Source: Emydura subglobosa
Lineage: Eukaryota; Chordata; Testudines; Chelidae
DNA length: 64,000 bases
Reading direction: 5' to 3'
Assembly (NCBI GenBank): GCA_007922225.1
Contig: ML679974.1
Location: forward strand, 2,593,105-2,657,104
This document shows positions 42,890-52,686 of the stretch, piece by piece; the stretch's first letter is position 1, and each line of letters starts with the position of its first letter. The translations under genes and the position numbers were made by a program. Below the pieces are notes generated by a model that searched no databases, was not told the DNA's origin, and saw nothing but the letters and a program-made list of their open reading frames with translations.

Positions 42890-43393
42890 GTTGGAAAATT
42901 TAGTGAATGATACTGAAGCTAGTTTAGAAAATGTAGAAGGGGGAGGGGATGGTAGAGAGGAAGAACGGTTACAGATTATGGAAACGAAAAGGGTGAATTT
43001 GTCTGATTCAGAAGAAGGATCAGCAAGTAGGAGGACAGGAATGAGCAGTGAATGAACTTTGTAATGGTGAAATCACTGGTTCAGGATATGCAAGTAGCAG
43101 AGTGGATCAAAAAATATGTTGGTGATATGGTAAGAGCTAAAAATTAAAATGTGGTGATTTGTTAGTGGAATGTAAAACAAAGAACAAGTGGGGAAACTAA
43201 GGCTGAGGTTCTATGAAAACAGAAAGTAAGCTGTCAACTCCCCCAGATTTCTCATGGAAATGAGGTGTAATATTAGTGTTCTTATTAAAATGACTGGAGA
43301 TGAAATCAAGCAAAGTATAGGAGATAAGGTGATTATGCTAAGCAGTTAATTAGCTGGGGAGGAGGTGAAAGCAAGCCCTCAACAGCTGTCCTA
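42890..43393 (+). pseudogene. LINE gag (ORF1), 5' part
   Basis: Frames shift between RVNLSDSEEGSASRR, AEWIKKYVGDMVRAKN and KMTGDEIKQSIGDKVI. This is the order of nucleocapsid-like ORF1 proteins of I-type LINEs before their zinc knuckles. It is cut at 43393 by the Harbinger. Confidence 0.65.
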
Positions 43394-43434
43394 GGCCTGG
43401 TCCACACTGATGACTTAGGTTGACTTAAGGTCCC

Positions 43435-43556
43435 TTAATTCGAATTAATTACACCTGCGTCTACGCTGACACCACTGTTAATTCGAATTAAGGTGCCTGT
43501 AAAATCGACCTAATAAAACCACCTCTGCAAGTGGTGTAGCATCTAATTCGAATGAG
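43435..43556. repeat. Subterminal palindromes of the Harbinger
   Basis: TTAATTCGAATTAA occurs at 43435 and 43478 and a variant CTAATTCGAATGAG at 43543. These are regularly placed subterminal palindromes, plausible sites for the element's Myb-like protein. Confidence 0.6.
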
Positions 43557-43789
43557 TTAAATCAAATTAGTGTCAGTGTAGATGCAAAGGGTCTTAAATC
43601 AAATTAATTGACCTCTTGACTGTATCCCAAAATGCCCCACTTTGACCGCTCTGCACAGTCACGCTGTGCTGCTCTGTGGTCATGGAAGCAGGAAAAGTCC
43701 CCTCCCCTCAAGCCCCAGGAACATTTGAATTTCCATTTCCTGTGCTTGCTGCCAGCGTTGGGAGAGCTTTGCCACTGTTCTCAGCATGT

Positions 43790-45260
43790 CTACTTTGAAG
43801 CCCAAACGTGCTCCAGCATGGAGTCGACCAAAGGTCTTAGACCTCATCGGGCTGTGGGGAGAGGAGTCCGTTCTGGCTCAGCTCAGAGCCAGCAAAAGGA
43901 ATCTGGACATATATGGGAAGATATGACAGGGCATGCTGGAGAAGGGACACCAGAGGGACGCTCAGAAGTGCCAACTGAAGATCAAGGAGCTGTGCCAATC
44001 GTATCAGAAAGCCAGGGAAGCTAACAGCCGCTCGGGCTCCTCTCCGAAAACATGCAGGTTCTATGATGAGGTGCATGCAATTCTAGGTGGCGATCCCACC
44101 ACGGTGCCTCCCCACAGCATCAATACCTCCGCTAGTTCATAGTCCATGAACAATGAGGAGGACTCCATGGACGAAGAAGAGGAGGAGGAGGAAGCTGTGG
44201 AGAGCAGGGTGCAGGAGAGCGGGGTGTCCGTTCTCCCACAAAGTCAGGACTTATTCCTGACTCCCGAGCAATCCACCAGCACACAGAACAGCACAAATGA
44301 TCCCGGGGAAGGCACATCTGGTGAGTTTTCTTTCTTCTTATCATTTCTGTTTTTGAACATTGAGTGTGGGGGGCACGAAGGGGATCTCAAGCGTTTTGTT
44401 GACTCTACTGGGTGGTTACCCAGGGATCCTGTTTTTTATGTGATGAGAAATGCTACTTTTATCATCAGTTGATATCACATGAAAAATGTAATGTATGTAA
44501 TCTGTTATCCCTCGAAAAAATTTTCAGGGGATGGCCGCCTTGTTCCTCCCTCCACGGTAGGATTCTTCTCTGCACTCAAGGTAGCCAGCATCATGGCTTC
44601 ATGTGTTTTAAGAATATTCTCCCCCCAACGCTGTCCGCAGTTCCTCTCTGTAAGGGTTTTAAATACAAGCACAGAGAGAAAATCATTAGCTACATTTTAT
44701 CATGGCATCATTATTGAAAGTGTTACATATGTATCTTGTTCTTCACTATGCTAACTATGGCTATCTTGTTATTTTTCTTTCATTCTGTAGACACCTCGGC
44801 AGTGGGCCGACCATTAAGCAGTGCTGTGGACAGACTGTCTCAGAATAGAAAAAGTAAGAAAAAAAGCAGATGACATCTTTTTGGAGCTCATGAATGCCTC
44901 GGCAGCTGCAGAGACAGAGCAAAGAGCGTGGAGGCTGACCTTGTCCCAGAACATGGGACAAATGCAGGAACATGATTGCAGCACCACGCAGGAGATGCTG
45001 CGACTACTGTGGAACCAGGCAGACTTGCTCCGGCCTATTATGGACAGAGTCCCGCTGCAGGCCCTCCATAATGCTCCTCGACAGAGTGCTATGCCGCCCT
45101 CCCCCTCCCCTGCCCCAAACAGGTCTCAGAGGAGATTGGCCAGGATGCAGTACTTGCTCTCCTCCAGCCCGGTGGAGGGGAGCAGAAAATTGCAGCAGCC
45201 ACGCTGACTGCTGGCCACCAAGCTACCACCCTACCCCTGGAGACAGTGAATGAACCCTCC
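43790..45260 (+). pseudogene. Harbinger Myb/SANT-like protein gene, broken
   Basis: A trihelix/SANT segment is readable: RAPAWSRPKVLDLIGLWGEE then, after a TGA near 43924, GHQRDAQKCQLKIKELCQSY and SGSSPKTCRFYDEVHAILGG. An acidic stretch (44155-44200) follows. An intron runs from |gtgag at 44321 to tgtag| at 44790. Downstream DRLSQNRKSKKKSR coding is frameshifted and stop-containing. In active Harbinger elements this protein helps bind DNA and import the transposase. Confidence 0.75.
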
Positions 45261-45448
45261 CCCCCCTCTCCCCCCCGCCCCTTCATCCAAGACTTGAATG
45301 TTAAAAAATAAATTTTTGCTTCTTTCCAAAACGTTTCTTTATTAAATCATATCTTGTTCATGAGGGATTTTTCAGACACAGATATCGAAGGGCGGTGGGG
45401 GGTGTGGGTATCATCAAAGGCAAACAACACACGGGGGGGGTGTGGATC

Positions 45449-45833
45449 TTAAAAGGCAAGCAACATAAAGGGGGGTGGGTGGCTGGCATAGGGTTGGGGT
45501 ATCATCGAAGACAAACAACATACATGAACAGAAATCACTCCTGTATCATTATAGAACCTGGTTTTCAAAACTTCCCTAATGCAAAGCGCTCCGTGGTATG
45601 CTCTCACCATAGTGCTGGCACCTGGCTGCTCATAATTGGTGGCCAGTCTTTGTGCCTCCACAGCCCAACCCTGGGGGAACCTTTCCCCCTTCGCTTCACA
45701 CACATTATGAAGAACACAGCAAGCAGAAATCACAGAAGAGAGGTACTTCTCACTCATGTCCAGCCTAGTGAGGAGATTCCTCCATCTACCCTTTAAACAC
45801 CCAAAGGCACATTCCACAACCATTCTGCAACTG
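45449..45833 (-). pseudogene. Harbinger transposase, C-terminal part
   Basis: Reads SSCRMVVECAFGCLKGRW, with the third catalytic acid (E) of the DDE triad, and ISACCVLHNVCEAKGERF, as in HARBI1-like transposases. It is severed from its N-terminal part by the CR1 at 45839-48799. Confidence 0.85.
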
Positions 45834-45838
45834 CTTAT

Positions 45839-48799
45839 CATAGAATCATAGAATATTAGAGTTGGAAGGGACCTCAGGAGGTCATTTAGTCCAACCCCCT
45901 GCTCAAAGCAGGACTAACCTCAGCTATATCATCCCAACCAGGGCTTTGTCAAGCCTCAGCTTAAAAACCTCTAAGGATGGAGATTCCACCACCTCCCTAG
46001 GTAACCCATTCCAGTGCTTCACCACCCTCATAGTAAAAAACTTTTTCCTAATGTCCAACCTAGACCTCTCGCCCTGCAACTTGAGACCGTTGCTCCTTGT
46101 TCTGTCATCTGCCACCACTGAGAACAGCCTAGCCCCATCCTCTCTGGAAGCCCCTTTCAGGTAGTTAAAGGCCGCTATCAAATCCCCCCTCATTCTTCTC
46201 TTTTGCAGACTAAACAAGCCCAGTTCCCTCAGCCTCTCCTCATAAGTCCTGTGCTCCAGCCCCCTAATCATTTTTGTTGCCCTCCGCTGCACTCTCTCCA
46301 GCTTGTCCACATCCTTTTTGTAGTGGGGGGGCCCAAAACTGGACACAATATTCTAAATGTGGCCTCACCAATGCCGAATAGAGGGGAATAATCACTTCCC
46401 GTGACCTGCTGGCAATGCCCCTCCTAATGCAGCCCAGTATGCTATTAGCCTTTTTGACAACCAGGGCACACTGACGACTCATATCCAGCTTTTTATCCAC
46501 TGTTACCCCCAGGTCCTTTTCTGCAGAGCTGCTGCCCAGCTCGTCGGTCCCCAGTCTATAGCTGTGCATGGGATTCTTCCTTCCTAAGTGGAGGACTCTG
46601 CACTTATCTTTGTTGAACCTCATTAGATTTCTTTTGGCCCAATCCTCCAGTTTGTTTAGGTCCTTCTGTATCCTATCCCTACCTTCCAGGGTATCTACCA
46701 CTCCCCCCAGCTTAGTGTCGTCCGCAAACTTGCTGAGGGTGCAATCTACCCCATCCTTCAGATCATTAATAAAGATGTTGAACAAAACCGGCCCCAGGAC
46801 CGACCCCTGGGGAACTCCGCTTGTGACCGGTTGCCAGTTAGACATGGAGCCATTGATCACTACTCGTTGAGCCCTATGCTCTAGCCAGTTCTCTATCCAT
46901 TTTATAGTCCATTCATCCAACCCATACTTCTTTAACTTGCTGATAAGAATACTGTGAGAGACTGTATCAAAAGCTTTGCTAAAGTGAAGGTATATCACGT
47001 CCACCGCCTTCCCTACATCCACAGAGCCAGTCACCTCATCATAGAAAGCAATCAGGTTGGTCAGGCATGACTTTCCCTTGGTGAATCCGTGTTGACTGTT
47101 CCTGATCACCTTCCTCTCTTCCAAGTGCCTTAAAATGGATTCCTTAAGGACCTGCTCCATGATTTTTCCAGGGATTGAGGTGAGGCTGACCGGTCTGTAG
47201 TTCCCTGGATCCTCTTTCCTCCCTTTTTTGAAGATGGGCACTATATTTGCTTTTTTCCAGTCCTCAGGGACCTCCCCCTGTTGCCATGAGCTTTCAAAGA
47301 TAATAGCCAATGGCTCTGAAATCACCTCAGCCAACTCCCTCAGCACCCTCGGGTGCATTGCATCCGGCCCCATGGACTTGTGAATGTCCAATCCTTCTAA
47401 ATAGTCTTGAACCCGTTCCTTCAGCACTGCGGGATGTTCGCCTCCTTCCCATTCTGTGCCACCCATTACGGCAGTCCGGGAGCTGATCTTGTCTGTGAAG
47501 ACAGAGGCAAAAAAAGCATTGAGTATCTCAGCTTTCTCCACATCCTCCGTCACTAGGTCGCCTCCCTCATTCTCTAAGGGGCCCACACTTTCCCGAATCT
47601 TCCTCTTGTTGGCAACATGCCTGTAGAAACCCTTCTTGTTCCCCTTCACGTCCCTTGCTAGCTGCAACTCCAATTGTGCTTTGCCCTTCCTGATTTCATT
47701 CCTGCATATTCGAGCAGTGTTTATATAATCCTCCTTAGTCATCTGACCAAGCTTCCACTTCTTGTAAGCTTCTTTTTTGTGTTTAAGTTCGCCAAGGACA
47801 TCTTTGTTAAGCCAAGCTGGACGCCTACCGTATTTGCTATTCTTTCTGCACATCGGGATGGTTTGCTCCTGAGCCCTCAATAAGGTCTCTTTAAAATACA
47901 GCCAGCTCTCTTGGGTTCCTTTCCCCCTCATATTAGCTTCCCAGGGAATCCTGCCCATCAGTTCCCTGAGGGAGTCAAAATCCGCTTTTCTGAAGTCCAT
48001 GGTCCGTATCCTGCTGTTCTCCTTTCTTCCTTTCGTCAGGATCCTGAACTCAACCATCTCATGGTCACTGCTACCTAGGTTGCCACCCACTTCTACTTCC
48101 CCTACCAAATCTTCCCTGTTTGTGAGCAGCAGATCAAGAGAAGCTCGGCCCCTAGTTGGTTGCTCCAGCACTTGCACCAGGAAATTGTCAGCGACACTCT
48201 CCAAAAACTTCCTGGATTGTTTGTGCTCTGCTGTATTGCTCTTCCAGCAGATATCAAGGTGATTGAAGTCCCCCATGAGAATCAGGCCCTGTGAACTGGA
48301 AACTTTCCCTAGTTGAGTAAAGAAAGCCTCATCTACCTCATCCTCCTGGTCTGGTGGTCTGTAACAGACACCCACCACGACATCACCCTTATTGTTCTTG
48401 CTTCTAAGCTTAATCCAGAGACACTCAACTGGCTTATCTCCAGTTTCATACTGGAGCTCAGAGCAGTCATAGTGCTCTCTTACATACAGTGCAACTCCTC
48501 CCCCCTTTCGCCCCTGCCTGTCCTTCCTGAACAGTTTATACCCATCCATGACAGTGCTCCAATCGTGAGAGTTACTCCACCAAGTCTCAGTTATTCCAAT
48601 CATGTCATAGTTTCTTGACTGTGCCAGGACTTCCAGTTCATCCTGCTTGTTTCCCAGGCTTCTTGCATTTGTGTACAGGCACTTGAGATAAGTAGCCGAC
48701 TGGCCTATTTTCACAGTATGAATTGGGCCTCCCCTGCTGCACACTCCTCCTTCTGCTTCCTTGTGGCATCCCTCTTCCCCACTAACCTTTGCTTAACCT
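45839..48799 (-). mobile_element. Young CR1 LINE, 5'-truncated, almost intact ORF2
   Basis: A 2961-bp CR1 on the minus strand, 3' end 'tcatagaatcatagaat' on the left. It is flanked by CTTAT at 45834-45838 and 48800-48804, a probable 5-bp target duplication. Removing it and one copy rejoins the Harbinger transposase in frame (S-V-L-I-S-S-C-R). ORF1 is absent, so the copy is 5'-truncated. Confidence 0.95.
45924..48744 (-). pseudogene. CR1 ORF2: APE endonuclease and reverse transcriptase
   Basis: An open frame of 826 codons (48744 to 46264) contains endonuclease motifs [27 protein letters not shown] and [11 protein letters not shown] motifs follow: [45 protein letters not shown] and the catalytic FADDTKLGG. 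The product nicks target DNA and primes reverse transcription of the LINE RNA. The frame is lost at a G7 run (46325-46331 on +; the sister copy at 37612 has six) and resumes one frame over to the natural C-terminus at 45924. Apart from that single base, the protein looks complete, which points to a recent insertion. Confidence 0.93.
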
Positions 48800-48804
48800 C
48801 TTAT

Positions 48805-49650
48805 TAAAACACTCCTTCTCATGTCAAGATGACCGGCATACGGCTTCATTAGCCAAGGGAGCAAGGGGTAAGCAGGATCCCCCAGGATCACTATGGGCAT
48901 TTCCACACCCCCGATCTAAATTTTTTGGTCGGGGAAGAAAGTTCCTGCCTGCATCTTACAGAACAGCCCTGAGTTACGAAATACATGAGTGTCATGCACC
49001 TTCCCAGACCACCCCACACTGATGTCTGTGAAACGACCCGTGATCCACAAGCCCCTGCAGGACCATTGAAAAGTACCCCTTGCGGTTTGTGTACTCGTTT
49101 GTCAGGTGTGCAGGTGCTAAGATGGGGATGTGTGTCCCATCAATGGCCCCCCCACAGTTTGGGAAGCCCATCGTGGCAAACCCATCCACTATGTACTGCA
49201 CATTTCCCAAAGTCACTAGCCTTTGTAGCAGAAGTCTATTTATGGCACTGCACACTTGGTGCATGGCTATGCCCACTGTGGATTTACCGACTCCAAATTG
49301 ATTCCCAACCGAGCGGTAACAGTTGGGGGTTGCCAGCTTCCAGAGAGCGATGGCCACTCTCTTCTCCACTGTCATGGCTTGTCTCAAGCGAGTGTTCACG
49401 CGCTTCAGGGATGGGGCCAGCTCTGAGCACAATTCAAGGAAAGTTGTCTTTCGCAACTGAAAGTTTTGCAGCCACTGATCATCATCCCACAGCTGCATAA
49501 TGATGCGGTCCCACCAGTCTGTGCTTGTTTCCTTGCACCAGGACCTGCGTTCCATGGAATGCAGGTGACACATTACAGCCTGCAGCAATCGAGAATTGTT
49601 CTGCTGGATGTCTTGTAGCAGGGCAGCCTCGATGGCATAGATGTAGTATC
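48805..49650 (-). pseudogene. Harbinger transposase, N-terminal part
   Basis: Reads WWDRIIMQLWDDDQWLQNF, VEKRVAIALWKLAT, FGVGKSTVGIAMHQV and GFPNCGGAIDGTHIPI (first catalytic D), as in DDE_Tnp_4 transposases. A base loss near 49040 shifts the frame; GKVHDTHVF (second D region) follows in the new frame, with a TAG at 48916-48918. It continues to the CR1 junction at 48804. The frame is open upstream to about 49650, so the true start or splice site is unclear. Confidence 0.87.
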
Positions 49651-50055
49651 TGCATCACCTTTTTGCTCTATTTCTCAAGTACTCCAGGATAAGCTATGAT
49701 GTATTTGTCATGCTCACAATTATAGTGCAGAGTATAGCTGGCTCCATGTCTCTGAAGCAATGGCGATCGCAGGGAGTAAAAAACCAGCACAAAAATCTTT
49801 TTCCTGTTTGTTTGTTTGTTTGTTTTTGGGGCGGGAGGGGGAAGAGGAGGGAGGAAGCAGCACTGCATCCTAGGAAGATGACACTCGTCACAACCACCAC
49901 CGTGGCTAGTTGCACTGTGGGATAGCTACCCACACTGCACAGCTTTCTAATTTGCACTGCTGGCCAGTGTGAATGCAAGAGACCAGCGCAAATAAATCAG
50001 CTGCTGAAAGTTGAATTAAGCTAATTCTAATTAGTGCTGCAGTGTAGACATAGCC

Positions 50056-52499
50056 CTAGTCACATTTAAAGGAGGTACTCTACCAGACAGAGTGATAATA
50101 GGGTACCAGATTCTGGATTAAGTCACATATCCCTTCCCCTTTGAGATGCTACAGAGGCCAAAGGTTAGGACATGTGGGAAATAATTGTAAAGGGAAAATG
50201 AGATGTAGTAAGTGTGGAGGAGAGCATTCATCTCACAGTTGTGTGAAGGGGCAGAATTAAAGTGTAGCATCTGTGAAGGAAAACGTAGTTCAGCATATGG
50301 GGATTGTACCATAGCAAAGCAAGCCAGGGCAATACAACAAACTAAGACCACTAGTAACATATCATATGCAGAAGCTGTTAGGAGACACCAAAATAGGGGA
50401 AGAAGAAAGTAAGCCCAATAAAGGAAAAGAGATGACAAAGCAGCAAAGTAATGGAATGGATGTTATGACTGATATGGGGGAAAAAAGGGATGACATGCTG
50501 CTTATAGTGAAAGGGAGGTTTATAGTGTTTATGCTGGAAGTAATAAACTGCACATTTTTGGCAGGACGAAAACAGAGAAAACGAGAATTATAATTAAAGC
50601 AGATGAAAAGTATTTATGTGTTAGCAATGTATCAGTAGAATGACTCCATGCTTTCTTAATGGAAGGACGTGTTGATGGTTAAAATTGAGTGGTGGTAGCA
50701 ATTTTTAGTTGGAATGCTCACAGTCTGATAGCATATGGACAGGAATTAAAGAAAAATATTGTTAATGTGAAAACTAAACCTGATGTCATATGCATTTAAG
50801 AGACCTAGTTTATAGGGAATCTAGATTGTAGAATCCCAAGACATGGTGTATGTAGATAGGATAGAGAAGTAGGGCAGAGTTGGGGGCACTTGTATCTTCA
50901 TGAAGGAGAATCTAAATTATTTTGAAGTAGAGGTGAAAAGGCTTAATATTGAGTATAATGTTATTGCAATTCTGAGGCAAAATAATACTGTGTCACTGAG
51001 AATATGTAACGGTTACAACACATGCAGAAAACCAGAGATCAAGGATCTGAAAGAAAGAATTGCAGATGCCACAAGCCTGTATATTATATGTGGAGATCTA
51101 AATAGGTGTAATAGATTGTGGGGAAGTAGGAAAAAAATGATAACAGTGGAAAATGTCTAGAGCAATTCATTGATAAAAATAATTTAGTAATACTGAATGA
51201 TGGAGCACCTACCAGATTTAATGCAGCTGATGAACGTGTAACCCCTGCTTGTTTGGAGAGGCACTCTGTTGTCTTTTAGCTCATGCAGTAGAGGCCCATG
51301 GGTTTGTTCCAGAAGTGCCAGGTTTGATCCCCGCTGCCAATGCCCCAGTGTGGCTCGGCATTACAGAAGTTTCTCCTATCTAGACCTGAGAATTGTAACA
51401 AGCAACATAGCAAGCAGATGCAGGTGGAAAATCTACAAATAGGAGGGAATTGGAAGGGACCACTTAACAGCACGTATTATATATCAAGGAAAGAGTAATA
51501 CAGAAGACAAAGATTGTCTCCCTACTTGGAATCTAAATAAAGCAAATTGGGAAATATTTAGAAACAAAGTGTTGAATATGTAAATAAGCCGTGCAAAAGT
51601 GAGGACATTGAAGATTTCAGTAGTAATATCACAAAGGAAATTATAAAGGCAGCAAGCCTAGCTATAGCTAGGATACTAAATTATCCTAAAGACAGAAAAT
51701 GTGTACCATGGTGGAATAAGGAGAGTACAATGGCTATTAAGGAAAGGAATAAGGCATATAAGAAACCAAAAAATACAGTGGAAAAATACAATAATGAGGA
51801 CTTAATGAAATATGAAAGTAGTAAGGCAGTTTCACAAAGGATTATAAAAAGGACAAAAAGAGAAAGCTGGAGAAAATACCGTGGAAAAATTAATAAAGAT
51901 ACCAATTTATCAGAGGTATATAGGGAAATTAGGGAAATGAATGGTAGATGGAGTAAGAGCGACATAATACCAAGCCTTATTGTACAAGGTCATGGAGCAG
52001 AATCGCCAATGACCAAAAAACAGAAACCCTGGCAGAAATGTTCCAAAGAGTTAGTAATGATCAGAATCAGAGTGTAGAAATCCATGAGAGGAGAAGAAAA
52101 TTTACTGAGGAAAATTATGCGATTGAAGAGATGGGAGGAAAATGAAAATATTTTAAATGAAAATTTTGGTATAAAGGAACTTCAAAAAGCACTAGTAAAG
52201 AGCAAAAATTCTGCTCCAGGCAAGGCTGGTATAAGCTTTGGAATGCTAACACCGTGCTGAAGAGAGTCTCAGGGAGATACTAAATTGTACAATAGCATAC
52301 AGGGAAAAGGTGAGCTGCCAATTGCCTGGAAACACATGGTTATTGTTGTAGTGGGCTGATGTGTACAGGCCAGTTGCCCTTACAGCAGGTTTGGATAATG
52401 GTAACTGAGAGACTGGCTTCATACATAGAGAGAAATAGACTGATGGATAGCATACAAAGGGGATTTAGAAGAGAAAGTGTGACTGACCATATTGTAAGG
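50056..52499 (+). pseudogene. LINE gag end, APE endonuclease and start of RT
   Basis: After the Harbinger, gag resumes as TFKGGTLPDRVIIGYQILD and reaches the knuckle CSKCGGEHSSHSC (50205-50242) and a second KCSICEGKRSSAYGDC. Endonuclease pieces are YIICGDLNRCNRLWGS (51080-51127) and ILNDGAPTRFNAADERVTP. The linker NKAYKKPKN, SWRKYRGKIN is the longest clean frame (51730-52077). RT begins NFGIKELQKALVKSKNSAPG and is cut at SVTDHIVR by the element at 52500. Confidence 0.8.
51252..51385 (+). repeat. Probable tRNA-derived SINE in the LINE
   Basis: This piece does not fit LINE coding, which stops at DERVTP and resumes at DLRIVTSNIASRCRW. It contains an A-box-like TAGCTCATGCAG (51277-51288) and a B-box-like GTTTGATCC (51322-51330), the spacing of a tRNA-related Pol III promoter. 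Ends are approximate. Confidence 0.5.
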
Positions 52500-52686
52500 T
52501 GTGACAGGATCAGACTGGATAGCTACTAGACTAGAGAGTGCTACTATTTGAGTCCAGGGTCGGTGGGCGGGCAAGCCTGCCCACCACTTAAGGCCCCTCC
52601 CCCAGCCTAAGAGGAGGAGCCACCGGATCCAGTACTCAACTGAATATGAGGGACAACAAATGAAAAAACAGGAAGGGGTGTGATGG

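Larger units (their letters stand above)
43394..50055. mobile_element. Harbinger DNA transposon with CR1 inside
   Basis: The termini GGCCTGGTCCACACTG and the inverse of CAGTGTAGACATAGCC are flanked by CTA on both sides (43391-43393 and 50056-50058), a 3-bp target duplication as usual for Harbinger. It encodes a Myb/SANT protein rightward and a DDE transposase leftward. Length without the CR1 is about 3.7 kb. Both genes are broken, so it is non-autonomous now. Confidence 0.93.

Noticed and set aside
51262..51340. Functional tRNA gene
   Set aside because: A- and B-box-like strings are present, but no cloverleaf closes and the piece interrupts LINE coding, so a SINE is more likely.
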